A DNA stretch of 30,402 bases, from assembly GCA_015064665.1 (NCBI GenBank), contig SVRU01000026.1, positions 1 to 30,402 on the forward strand, in the 5' to 3' direction. Position numbers and translations under genes: made by a program. Source of the DNA: Oscillospiraceae bacterium. Its GTDB lineage: Bacteria; Bacillota_A; Clostridia; Oscillospirales; CAG-272. This document shows positions 14,853 to 23,415 of the stretch, piece by piece (the first letter of the stretch is position 1; every line of letters starts with the position of its first letter). The notes beneath the pieces were generated by a model. The model was not told where the DNA came from, did not search any database, and saw nothing but the letters and a program-made list of their open reading frames with translations.

Positions 14853-16457
14853 ATGCTTAACACAAATATTTTAGCCATAAGCGCAGCCGATCCCTTAAAC
14901 TTCGGTCCGCTGATTTACGGCTTTGTGATCCTTCTTGCCGCGTTTGGCGCGCTGGTCGGTTTTTGGCGCGGATTTATGCGGCAGACGGTCAGGTCTATCA
15001 CAATTTTAATATCGGGAATAATAAGCTACGCTGTAATTCCGTTTATACACGGTAAAATAGACGGATATATCGGTCAAAAAAGCCCCGAAGAAATTCAAGC
15101 CGTGCTTAACGGATGGGATAAAATTCCCTCGTGGCTTCAGGGTGATTTTTTGTCAAGCCTTGACGCACACACACTAAAGCTTTTTTTATCGGTGCCGATA
15201 GCTTTAATTGCCATGCCGATAATATTCGTCTTACTTTTTATCGTCATAAACAAAATACTGCTTATTTTACATAAAATTATATGCGCCTTTTGCGGATTTA
15301 AATCAAGACGAAATACATTTTTTACGAGAATTCTCGGCTTTTTGCTCGGATGTCTGCAGGGTGCGGCAATAGCAGGCATAATTCTTTTGCCCGCAATCGG
15401 TATAGGAAATATTGCGAGAGAAGCTCACGAAGAGATAAACCTCTCTTCCGATGGCAGCGAGTCGGCGGCAAAATTCAACGAGACATACGAGGCATACGCA
15501 AAAAGCGTCAGCGAGCATCCTTTGGTCTTTATGTACGGAATTCTCGGCGTAGACGCTATGTATGAAAGGATTTCCACCGCGCGCGTTGACGGTGAGGAAA
15601 CAAAAATGGCCGAGCTTTTGCCCGATGCGCTAATCATCGCGGCAGACGTTACCGCTTTCGGCGGTTGCGACCCGAAATCACTTACGTCCGAAGAAGAGGC
15701 GCGGATACTTTCCATGCTGAAAAGAGTTGAAGGCAACCCGATAATGACCGATTTGATTGCTTCAGCGGTGCGCTCAGGCTCTTACGCTTATGAAAACGGC
15801 AGCTTTCCCGTTACGGCGCCCGACCCGTTCAACATTTTAATATGCGAATCGCTTGAAATATTTCGCACGACAACTCCCGAAAATCTTTCGGGCGACCTTA
15901 AAACGCTTTCGGATATTTACTTTGTTCTGTCGGATAGCGGAGTTCTCACCGCCTTTAACGACGGCTCCGATGCAATAACCGAAGCAATGAATGCCACCGA
16001 CAGCGAAGGAAAAACTACGGCAAATAAGATAATCGAAATTGCAAAATCAAACGAAAGAATGACCCCGCTTCTGACAGCGCTCACAAAGCTTTCGATAACC
16101 GCCATGCAAAACGGCACGGGAATTGACGAAAAGTCATTTGAAACCTTCGAGAGCATCAAATCCGGAATCAATACAAGCGTATTGACAATCGATAAAAACG
16201 GTTACGAAAACGAAGAGGATTACGTTGCCGACGTATCGTCTGCTCTCGATGAAACCTTAAAAACCAACGGCATTGAGCTTGAAAAAGAGATAGTTGACGG
16301 AATTGCAGACTACGTCGCGGACAATTACAGCGAAACAAAAGAAATCACAGACGAAGAGGCGTGTGACATTATCCTTAACTATTACGATGCATACCTTAAG
16401 TATAAGGAAACAGGCGAGGTGCCCGAAGAATTGCCAAACGGCAACGCGGCGGAATAA
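14853..16457 (+). CDS. CvpA-family membrane protein with long C-terminal domain
   Basis: 534 residues. The first about 185 contain four hydrophobic segments and the CvpA pattern (GALVGFWRGFMRQTVRSITI and FFTRILGFLLGCLQGAAIAG). CvpA relatives are linked to colicin V export and envelope maintenance, but no biochemical activity is settled. The remaining about 350 residues are soluble, acidic and helical, without a domain I recognise, so the protein is much longer than a simple CvpA (about 160-180 residues). AAAGGAG lies 8 nt before the ATG. It has its own promoter after the NUDIX gene and converges on pheT. Confidence 0.75.
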   Translation: MLNTNILAISAADPLNFGPLIYGFVILLAAFGALVGFWRGFMRQTVRSITILISGIISYAVIPFIHGKIDGYIGQKSPEEIQAVLNGWDKIPSWLQGDFLSSLDAHTLKLFLSVPIALIAMPIIFVLLFIVINKILLILHKIICAFCGFKSRRNTFFTRILGFLLGCLQGAAIAGIILLPAIGIGNIAREAHEEINLSSDGSESAAKFNETYEAYAKSVSEHPLVFMYGILGVDAMYERISTARVDGEETKMAELLPDALIIAADVTAFGGCDPKSLTSEEEARILSMLKRVEGNPIMTDLIASAVRSGSYAYENGSFPVTAPDPFNILICESLEIFRTTTPENLSGDLKTLSDIYFVLSDSGVLTAFNDGSDAITEAMNATDSEGKTTANKIIEIAKSNERMTPLLTALTKLSITAMQNGTGIDEKSFETFESIKSGINTSVLTIDKNGYENEEDYVADVSSALDETLKTNGIELEKEIVDGIADYVADNYSETKEITDEEACDIILNYYDAYLKYKETGEVPEELPNGNAAE

Positions 16458-16482
16458 ACCCGCATTTTCGCAACAAACAGCA

Positions 16483-16538
16483 AAAACAAAAGAGGAAAGA
16501 ATCCCGATGCGCTCGGTAATTCTTTCCTCTTTTGTTTT
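16483..16538. terminator. Bidirectional terminator with a 20-bp perfect stem
   Basis: Positions 16483-16502 are the exact reverse complement of 16519-16538. The arms run A-rich to T-rich around GAGGAAAGAAT / ATTCTTTCCTC, and the 16-nt loop can add a CCGA/TCGG stem. It closes both the CvpA-type gene (plus) and pheT (minus). Confidence 0.9.
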
Positions 16539-16546
16539 CAATTAAA

Positions 16547-18907
16547 TCACATCTTCATCTCAAGTCCGATTGCCGCGATTATGGCATCGGTCGTGGGAGC
16601 AAGCTCCTGCTTTGAGAGAGTGCGCTCGCGGGATACGAAGGTAAAGCGAAGCGTGAGCGCGGTAACACCGTCGGCGGTGTAGATATCCTTAACCTTTACG
16701 TCGGCAAGAATAGCGCCTGCTGCAGCCTTTGCATCGGCAGTGAGCTTTTCAAAATCTATCTCGGATACGTTTGCGTTAAAGGTAAGGTCGATATCAATTG
16801 CGGGGAATTTCGAGGGCTCTTGATATGCGGTAACGTTCGCCTTAACCGTTGCAAACTTTTCGGTGCTTATCTCAAAGAATGCAATAGCGCATTTCTTATC
16901 GATATTTGCAAGAACGGTGGGATGAGGAACCGAGAGCGTTCCAACCTTGATTCCGTCAACCGACACCGCAAAAGTATTCACGGGGTGCTGGTAATCATAC
17001 TCTGTCTCGGCAGAAGCAAATGAAACGTCCTTGTGGAGAATGTCCGAAGAAAGCTCTGCGATAATATCGCGCGCCTGCATAAAGAGTGCTTCTTCGCCCT
17101 CGCTCTTTGAGTAAAGAACTACTCCGAGCTTGTTTTCTTCCTTGCAGTAGCCGTTGTCACGGAGTCCGTCAACGGTATGGCCGATTTCAAAAATTCCGTA
17201 GCTGTCGCTGTAACCCTTATTCTCCTTCGCAAAGGCAAGAAGAGTGGGTATCATAGACTTGCGAAGATACTTATGGTCGGGAGTCTGTGCATTGATGATT
17301 GCAACGTTCTTCGGCGTTTCGATTCCAAGCTCCTTATCCTTTGAAACGTCTGACCAGATATAAGAGTGGACCTCGTGAAGACGGTAGCTCTTAACGAGAA
17401 TATCCTTCATTCTGTCCTCATCGGACTTAAGGACTTCCTTGCGGACGGGCGCAAGCGCGCTCTCCGAGGTAAATATCTCAAAGTTATCGTAGCCGTAGAT
17501 TCTCGTTATTTCCTCGATTATATCCGCCTTGATGGTTACGTCCTTGGTTGCGCGCCAGGTGGGAACGGTGACGGAGAAATTATTGCCGTCGCGCTTTATG
17601 CCAAATCCAAGACCTGTAAGAGTTTTTACAATGGTTTCGGTGGGAATATCTATACCGGTGTAGCGGTCCACGTACTTTTTATCAAAGTCGAGGACTATTG
17701 TGGGATATTTTCTTACGTACTCGTCGGTAAAGGAAGAGATTACCTTTGCGCCTCCGTCGCACTCGAAAAGAAGGTTCAAAAGGCGCTCGGTTGCTACCCT
17801 GCAAAGTTCGGGGTCAAGCATCTTCTCATATCTCATCGAAGCATCGGTACGAAGGCCGAGACGGGTGGTTGTTTTTCTGACCGAAACACCGTCGAAGGTG
17901 GCGGATTCAAGAAGAAGAGAGGTCGTGTCATCCTCGATTTTAGATGCATCGCCGCCCATAACGCCTGCGATAGCCACGGGCACGTCACCCGAAGTTATCA
18001 TAAGCATATTTTCATCGATATTGCGCTCTACGCCGTCAAGAGTGGTGAACTTGAACTCCTTGTCAAAGGTCTGAACCTCGATTTTGTCAACCTTTCTGTT
18101 GTCGAATGCGTGCATCGGCTGACCGATTTCCATCATTACGTAGTTGGTAAGGTCGGCAAGGAAATTAATTGCGCGGGAGCCGCAGTAATAGAGTCTTATT
18201 CTCATATTAACGGGGCTCACCTTGCGGGTGATATTCTCAACCTTAATTGCCGAGTAGCGATATGCAAGCTCGGTATTTTTCACGTTAACGGCAACTGCGG
18301 GAAGATTATCGTATACGGAAAGGTCGCACACGGGTACGGGCTTCAGCTCTCTGCCGGTAATTGTAGCGAACTCACGTGCGATTCCATAATGGCTCCAGAG
18401 ATCGGGACGGTTTGTAAGAGATTTGTTATCAACCTCAAAGATTATATCGTCGACGTCGTAAACCGTTTTAATATCCGTGCCGAGAGGAATATCGTCGGTG
18501 ATATCCCAGATGCCCGAGTTATCGTCGCTTATACCAAGCTCAGCCTCGGAGCAGCACATACCGTAAGAGGTAAATCCTGCAATGGTTGCGGGAGCAATCG
18601 GGTGACCGCATACAGCGCCGCCGTTCGTTGCAAGAGCAACCTTCATTCCCTCTCTTACGTTGGGCGCGCCGCAAACGATGTCAACGACCTCGTCGCCCTT
18701 GTCAACCTTAAGAAGATGAAGCTTCTTTGAGGTAGGATGATTTTCAACCGAGAGAATTTTTGCAACTACTACGCCGTAGGTATCCTCACCCTTGACGATG
18801 ATATCCTCAACCTCAGCGGTTGAAAGGGTGAAATTGTGAATAAGCGATTTTTTATCAAGTCCGGAGAGGTCAACAAAATCTCCGATCCAATTCATAGATA
18901 AGAACAT
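16547..18907 (-). CDS. pheT: Phenylalanyl-tRNA synthetase beta subunit
   Basis: 786 residues, the usual full length. PheT forms an alpha2-beta2 enzyme with PheS that charges tRNA-Phe; the beta subunit binds the tRNA and edits mischarged tyrosine. In order there are an N-terminal EMAP/tRNA-binding domain (about 40-150, VVAKILSVENHPTSKKLHLL), the B3/B4 editing region (about 200-370, FLADLTNYVMMEIGQPMHAFD), the B5 domain (about 400-470), a catalytic-like core and a C-terminal FDX-ACB domain (about 695-785, EPSKFPAIDIDLTF). AAGGAGG lies 9 nt before the ATG, so the first Met is preferred over Met5. It follows pheS by 14 nt. Confidence 0.97.
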   Translation of the reverse strand: MFLSMNWIGDFVDLSGLDKKSLIHNFTLSTAEVEDIIVKGEDTYGVVVAKILSVENHPTSKKLHLLKVDKGDEVVDIVCGAPNVREGMKVALATNGGAVCGHPIAPATIAGFTSYGMCCSEAELGISDDNSGIWDITDDIPLGTDIKTVYDVDDIIFEVDNKSLTNRPDLWSHYGIAREFATITGRELKPVPVCDLSVYDNLPAVAVNVKNTELAYRYSAIKVENITRKVSPVNMRIRLYYCGSRAINFLADLTNYVMMEIGQPMHAFDNRKVDKIEVQTFDKEFKFTTLDGVERNIDENMLMITSGDVPVAIAGVMGGDASKIEDDTTSLLLESATFDGVSVRKTTTRLGLRTDASMRYEKMLDPELCRVATERLLNLLFECDGGAKVISSFTDEYVRKYPTIVLDFDKKYVDRYTGIDIPTETIVKTLTGLGFGIKRDGNNFSVTVPTWRATKDVTIKADIIEEITRIYGYDNFEIFTSESALAPVRKEVLKSDEDRMKDILVKSYRLHEVHSYIWSDVSKDKELGIETPKNVAIINAQTPDHKYLRKSMIPTLLAFAKENKGYSDSYGIFEIGHTVDGLRDNGYCKEENKLGVVLYSKSEGEEALFMQARDIIAELSSDILHKDVSFASAETEYDYQHPVNTFAVSVDGIKVGTLSVPHPTVLANIDKKCAIAFFEISTEKFATVKANVTAYQEPSKFPAIDIDLTFNANVSEIDFEKLTADAKAAAGAILADVKVKDIYTADGVTALTLRFTFVSRERTLSKQELAPTTDAIIAAIGLEMKM

Positions 18908-18921
18908 ATTCGAAAACCTCC

Positions 18922-19944
18922 TTAAATGGACTTAAACTGAGAAAGAGCTTTAAGATTACCGCTGTTAAAGTCGCGGATATCCTTTACGCCGTATCTCATC
19001 ATTGCAAGTCTTGTAAGACCGAGACCGAAAGCAAAGCCCGAATATTTTTCGGTATCTATTCCGCCCTCGGAAAGCACGTTCGGATGAATCATGCCGCAGG
19101 GGCAAAGTTCAAGCCAACCCGAGTTTTTGCAGGAGGGACATCCGTCACCGCCGCAGATAGCGCAGTTGATATCAAGCTCAAAGCCCGGCTCGACAAAGGG
19201 GAAAAATCCGGGACGAAGTCTTACCTTAACGTCGCGCTTAAACACCTCGGAGAGCATGGTTTTCATAAAATAGATGAGGTTTGAAATAGATATATTTTCG
19301 TCAATCATCATACCCTCCATCTGAAAGAAGGTATTCTCATGACATGCGTCGGTCGACTCGTTTCTGAAGCAGCGTCCGGGGAAAATCGCGCGAAGGGGAG
19401 CGCCGTACTTCTTCATAATAGCATTCTGCGCCGCCGAGGTATGAGTTTTGAGAAGCTGTCCGTTTTCAAGATAGTATGTATCCTGCATATCGCGCGCAGG
19501 GTGATGCTTCGGTATATTAAGCGCCTCAAAGCACTGATAATCGTCAACTATCTCGGCATAGTTTTCTATGGTGAAGCCCATGCTTTCAAACACCGCCTCA
19601 ACCTCACGGGTTGCGAGGGTTATGGGGTGATATGAGCCAAGCTCACGCTCGTAAGCAAGCGAGGGATTATACTTTTTCGCACCTCTTATCTGAGCGTCAA
19701 TAGCTGCCTTGCGAAGAGTTTCTTCAGCCTCGGCAATCGCCGACTCGACCTCAACCTTAAAGCTGTTGATAAGCTGACCTGCCGTCTTTTTATCCGCAAC
19801 GTCGCGAAGCCCCTTCATAAGCTCTGCAACGGCGCCCTTTTTGCCGAGGAAATTAACTCTGAGAGCTTCAAGCGCATCGGCGGTGGCGGCTGCCGAAAGC
19901 TCTTCGGCAAAACGGGATTTGAGTTCCAAAATTTTTTCTTCCAT
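18922..19944 (-). CDS. pheS: Phenylalanyl-tRNA synthetase alpha subunit
   Basis: 340-residue catalytic subunit. An N-terminal coiled coil (about 1-85) is followed by the class II core with GRCFRNESTDACHENTFFQM (motif 2) and GFAFGLGLTRLAMMRYGV (motif 3). A Cys cluster, CAICGGDGCPSC ... CPCG, sits before HPNVL and probably binds zinc, as in many Gram-positive PheS. The leader is short (about 55 nt from the promoter start), so there is no room for a T-box riboswitch, which often controls pheST in Bacillota. Confidence 0.97.
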   Translation of the reverse strand: MEEKILELKSRFAEELSAAATADALEALRVNFLGKKGAVAELMKGLRDVADKKTAGQLINSFKVEVESAIAEAEETLRKAAIDAQIRGAKKYNPSLAYERELGSYHPITLATREVEAVFESMGFTIENYAEIVDDYQCFEALNIPKHHPARDMQDTYYLENGQLLKTHTSAAQNAIMKKYGAPLRAIFPGRCFRNESTDACHENTFFQMEGMMIDENISISNLIYFMKTMLSEVFKRDVKVRLRPGFFPFVEPGFELDINCAICGGDGCPSCKNSGWLELCPCGMIHPNVLSEGGIDTEKYSGFAFGLGLTRLAMMRYGVKDIRDFNSGNLKALSQFKSI

Positions 19945-20006
19945 CGTTTTGAAAGTCCTTTCCGTATATCAATACGTATAAAGTATTAACTTATATTAAC
20001 TTTATA

Positions 20007-20035
20007 ATTATAAACTAAATATATGATTTTGTCAA
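20007..20035 (-). promoter_or_regulatory. Consensus promoter of pheST
   Basis: TTGACA (20030-20035), 17-bp spacer, TATAAT (20007-20012) on the minus strand: a perfect match at both boxes. The -35 box overlaps the end of coaD. The high match suggests constitutive strong expression. Confidence 0.9.
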
Positions 20036-20496
20036 TGATTATTGAGAAATGAAATCACTTTTTCGGGCAAAATTTCCTCAAGATTTTCTCCGCTTGCTAT
20101 ATATCCGCGCGCTTTGGTGGAGCTAACGTCCTTAAATGCGTCGTCGGCGCGCCAAAGCTCCGTTTCATATCCGCCACGCTCAAGGTTGAAGCTCGCCTGC
20201 CGCCTCTCGTATTCAAGGTCGACGGCGTTTCTGTAACCCTTTATGATTTTATCTATTCCCTTTTCCCTCATATAGTCAACGACGTATCCGTCGGATGAAT
20301 CAACCACGACGTTTGGAAGCTCTTCGGTTGCAAGGGATATCATCTTTACCCTGTCGGCAAGCGAAAATCTATAGTTCTTCTCGGGATTTATAAATATCGT
20401 TACGAAAACCTCGTCGTAAAGCGATGAGGCGCGCTTTATAAGCTCAAGGTGACCGAGAGTTATCGGGTCGTAGCTTCCGGGCAAAATCACCTTCAT
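20032..20496 (-). CDS. coaD: Phosphopantetheine adenylyltransferase
   Basis: 154 residues, normal length. It moves AMP from ATP to 4'-phosphopantetheine, the penultimate step of CoA synthesis. The nucleotidyl-transferase motif GSYDPITLGH (G7-H16) and IIKGYRNAVDLEYERRQASFNL are diagnostic, with SSTKAR in place of the usual SSS/T-x-(I/V)-R near the C-terminal third. It overlaps the end of rsmD by 4 nt (ATGA), a pairing common in Bacillota. Confidence 0.96.
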   Translation of the reverse strand: MKVILPGSYDPITLGHLELIKRASSLYDEVFVTIFINPEKNYRFSLADRVKMISLATEELPNVVVDSSDGYVVDYMREKGIDKIIKGYRNAVDLEYERRQASFNLERGGYETELWRADDAFKDVSSTKARGYIASGENLEEILPEKVISFLNNH

Positions 20497-21059
20497 TCCG
20501 CGCTACCTCTGTAAAGCAGTATGTTAACGAAGGTCTTCTTGCCGTAATGGGTGGATTTTATAACCTCAAAATTCGATAAGGACAGAACGTCAATCTCCTC
20601 CGTGCCGGATTCGAGAACAAGAATAGCCCCTTTTTCAAGAAGCCCTGATTCCGAAAGGCGCACAAGAGCGTCGGCGCAACACTCCATCGAATAGGGAGGG
20701 TCGATAAAAACAAGGTCGTACTTATCCCTGCCCGACGCCTTTCTTATATAATTGCGCCAATCGCTGACGACGTATCGGCAATCCTCGAAAAATCCCGTTG
20801 CCTTTGCGTTTTTCTTTACGACCTCCATCGCCTCTCTTGCCGAATCAACGAAGCTTACGGAAGCCGCGCCGCGCGAGAGCGCTTCAAGTCCGAGCTGACC
20901 CGAGCCTGCAAAAAGGTCAAGCACCCGCCTGTTTTCTATATCAAACTGAATTGCCGAAAATACCGCCTCTTTAATTCTCTCGGACGTCGGGCGGGTTAGC
21001 TCGCCCTCAAGCGTTTCTATGCGCTTTCCCTTAGCTTTTCCTGTGATAATTCTTAACAC
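20493..21059 (-). CDS. rsmD: 16S rRNA (guanine-966-N2) methyltransferase
   Basis: 188-residue SAM-dependent enzyme of ribosome assembly. The SAM-binding motif VLDLFAGSGQLGLEALSRGA (about 47-66) and the catalytic DPPY (residues 120-123) are present. The N-terminus MLRIITGKAKGKRI is typical. The start is GTG at 21059, with AAGGAG 10 nt upstream lying in the end of uvrC. It is 5 nt from uvrC and overlaps coaD. Confidence 0.95.
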   Translation of the reverse strand: MLRIITGKAKGKRIETLEGELTRPTSERIKEAVFSAIQFDIENRRVLDLFAGSGQLGLEALSRGAASVSFVDSAREAMEVVKKNAKATGFFEDCRYVVSDWRNYIRKASGRDKYDLVFIDPPYSMECCADALVRLSESGLLEKGAILVLESGTEEIDVLSLSNFEVIKSTHYGKKTFVNILLYRGSAE

Positions 21060-21064
21060 GGGGT

Positions 21065-22888
21065 CTATTCTCCTTTATGATAGTATTGATATATATTCTC
21101 TGCATCAGCTTCCGATATGCCTTGGATTTTTGAAAGCTCGTTCTTCGATGAGGTACGTATTTTGGCAAGCGGCATCGACGAGAGAAGCAGCTTCGCTTTT
21201 TTAGGACCGATTCCCTTGATTTTTTCAAGGGTGGAACGGGTCATTGTTTTTATCTTTGCGCCCTGCGAGTTTTTAAGGGCAAATCTGTGGGCTTCCTCTT
21301 GAATATTGTAAACGAAAGAGTATACCCCCATCTCCTTTGCAATAGATATATCCCTATCTCCGTCGGTTATCGCGCGCGTTTTATGATAATCGTCTTTAAC
21401 CATGCCAAACAGCGGAATATCTATTCCTCGCTCCTCCATAAGAGCCCTTACGACACCGACGTGAGCCTCACCGCCGTCAAGCAAAATAAGGTCGGGCTGC
21501 TCACCGAGCGACAGACTTCCGTCGCCTATATGCGAAAATCTTCTGCCAAGCACCTCTCGCATCGAGCCGTAATCGTCAGCACCGAGCGTGGTTTTGACGG
21601 TGAATGTGCGGTAATCGCTTTTTTTCATTTTGCCGCCCGACCAAACGACCATCGAAGCGGTAATATTTTCGTTTCCTATATTTGATATATCGTAGGCTTC
21701 TATGCGCCTCGGAACCTCGGAAAGACCGAGAAGCTCGGTAAGTCTTTTAAGGTTTTTATCCTCTCGCTCACCCTCAAGCTTATACTGTCTTGCCGATTCC
21801 CTTGCGTTTTCAAGAGCCATATCACAAAGCGCGCGTCCATCGCCACGCTCGGGAATTTTCACCGAAACCTTGTATTTCGTATTTAGAGAAAGATATTCCG
21901 AGAGCAGCTCCGTATCCTCGTCGGAAAGCGAGAAATCCAGCATCACCTCACGCGGTATATTTCCAGTGCCGTCGTAGTAATCGGCTATGAGAGATATCAC
22001 GTCCTCGGGGCTTGTAAGCTCACCCGCCGAAAGAATAAATTCGCTTTTGTTGACAAGAGCTCCCGAGCGAATCGACAGCATTGCAAGCACCCCCTCGGTC
22101 TCGGAGGTGTATATTGCAAACACATCGCGATTAACCTTTGAATCGGCAACCACCTTCTGCTTTTCAGAAAGCCGTTCAAGCGAAAAAATACTGTCGCGTA
22201 TTGCGGCGGCGCGCTCAAATTCAAGATTTTGCGACGCCTCCTCCATCTCGCCTCTCAACATTTGTGCCGTTTCCTTTATATTTCCGTCCAGAACCCATTC
22301 GGCGCACTTGACAAGAGAGCGATATTCCGAGGATGAAACCTTACCCGTGCAGGGCGCAATGCAACGCCCCATATCACGATATATGCACGGACGCTCTCTG
22401 CCTATATCCTTTGGAAAGGAGCGCTTGCAGGTGGCGAGAGTAAATATTTTCATAACCGTATCAAGAGCGGTATGCGCACTTTGTGAGCTCTGATAAGGGC
22501 CGAAATATTTCGCCCTGTCGCTCTTTCGCTCACGCGTGACGAAAAGCTTAGGAAATTCCTCGCCCGTCACCTTTATATACGGATATGATTTTGCATCCTT
22601 AAGCTTGATGTTGTATTTTGGGGAATGCTTTTTTATAAGAACGTTTTCAAGTGTCAGAGCCTCTATTTCGGTTTTGCATACGATATAGTCGAAATCCTTT
22701 ACAAGACTGACCATTTTGGCCGTTTTATAGCTGTGGGTTGAGCCGACGAAATACGAGGTGACGCGGTTTTTCAGCTTTTTCGACTTTCCGACGTATATAA
22801 CCGCACCGTCCGCGTCCTTCATAATATAAACACCCGGCTGCATAGGCAATGAATTTGCCTTATCACGAAGCCTTTCAATTAAAGTCAA
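21065..22888 (-). CDS. uvrC: Excinuclease ABC subunit C
   Basis: 607 residues. UvrC makes both incisions in nucleotide excision repair with UvrAB. It has a GIY-YIG domain (about 14-95, GVYIMKDADGAVIYVGKSKK), a UVR motif around 200-235, the RNase H-like UvrC domain (about 380-530, with LLDGGEAHV) and C-terminal helix-hairpin-helix units (IKGIGPKKAKLLL). A TTG at 22888 is used, since it gives the normal N-terminal length. The ribosome site is an odd G-rich run (GGGGGCGG) about 5 nt upstream, and no ATG nearby fits. Confidence 0.97.
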   Translation of the reverse strand: MTLIERLRDKANSLPMQPGVYIMKDADGAVIYVGKSKKLKNRVTSYFVGSTHSYKTAKMVSLVKDFDYIVCKTEIEALTLENVLIKKHSPKYNIKLKDAKSYPYIKVTGEEFPKLFVTRERKSDRAKYFGPYQSSQSAHTALDTVMKIFTLATCKRSFPKDIGRERPCIYRDMGRCIAPCTGKVSSSEYRSLVKCAEWVLDGNIKETAQMLRGEMEEASQNLEFERAAAIRDSIFSLERLSEKQKVVADSKVNRDVFAIYTSETEGVLAMLSIRSGALVNKSEFILSAGELTSPEDVISLIADYYDGTGNIPREVMLDFSLSDEDTELLSEYLSLNTKYKVSVKIPERGDGRALCDMALENARESARQYKLEGEREDKNLKRLTELLGLSEVPRRIEAYDISNIGNENITASMVVWSGGKMKKSDYRTFTVKTTLGADDYGSMREVLGRRFSHIGDGSLSLGEQPDLILLDGGEAHVGVVRALMEERGIDIPLFGMVKDDYHKTRAITDGDRDISIAKEMGVYSFVYNIQEEAHRFALKNSQGAKIKTMTRSTLEKIKGIGPKKAKLLLSSMPLAKIRTSSKNELSKIQGISEADAENIYQYYHKGE

Positions 22889-23000
22889 ACCACCGCCCCC
22901 AAGCTTTCAAAAATAACGCACTCTGCATTTTGCGAAATGAAAATCAAAAGAGCCGCCGCAAGCACTGAAACCTGTGACAGCTCTTTAAATATGATATGAC

Positions 23001-23024
23001 GAAAAGACGGCGAATGCCGTTTTC
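23001..23024 (-). terminator. Possible terminator of the HPr gene
   Basis: On the minus strand ACGGC-attc-GCCGT followed by CTTTTC, about 15 nt beyond the HPr stop. The stem is only 5 bp with a weak T run, so it may be leaky into uvrC. Confidence 0.5.
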
Positions 23025-23038
23025 AACCTTTTACAAGC

Positions 23039-23305
23039 TTACATTTTCGAGAATCCGCTGTCAATAAGAGCTACGAGTCCCTCTACTGCTGCAGCCTCGT
23101 CGTTGCCGTCTGCAATAAGAGTAATCTTCGTGCCCGCTACGATTCCGAGAGAAAGAACTCCAAGAAGGCTCTTTGCATTGACTCTGCAATCCTCCTTCTC
23201 AACCCAGATAGAGCTCTTATAAGAATTAGCCTTCTGGATAAAGAAGGTTGCAGGTCTTGCATGCAATCCTACACTGTTCTTAATTATTATATCACGAGAA
23301 ATCAT
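23039..23305 (-). CDS. HPr-family phosphocarrier protein
   Basis: 88 residues, usual HPr length. His15 in GLHARPA is the site phosphorylated by enzyme I. Ser46 in NAKSLLGVLSLG is the regulatory site used by HPr kinase in Bacillota, so both functions (sugar uptake by PTS and catabolite control) look intact. AGGAGAGG lies 7 nt before the ATG. It has its own promoter and no PTS gene beside it, so it may equally be the general HPr or a Crh-like paralogue; His15 argues for HPr. Confidence 0.93.
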   Translation of the reverse strand: MISRDIIIKNSVGLHARPATFFIQKANSYKSSIWVEKEDCRVNAKSLLGVLSLGIVAGTKITLIADGNDEAAAVEGLVALIDSGFSKM

Positions 23306-23338
23306 TGGAATACCTCTCCTTAGACCTTTATCATTACA

Positions 23339-23367
23339 AGTATAACAAATTGTTCCAAAAAAATCAA
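23339..23367 (-). promoter_or_regulatory. Promoter of the HPr gene
   Basis: TTGATT (23362-23367), 17-bp spacer, TATACT (23339-23344) on the minus strand. Start near 23332, leader about 27 nt. Confidence 0.7.
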
Positions 23368-23415
23368 TACTTTTTTTAAAAAAACTTTACTGCCACGCTT
23401 TAAAATATCAAAACC

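Noticed and set aside
17366..18730. 454-residue open frame on the plus strand
   Set aside because: It lies wholly antisense inside pheT, whose protein is clearly conserved end to end. The plus-strand translation shows no family motif and has no ribosome site.
19945..20031. T-box riboswitch upstream of pheS
   Set aside because: T-boxes often precede pheST in Bacillota, but only about 55 nt lie between the promoter start and the ATG, too short for the specifier stem and antiterminator.
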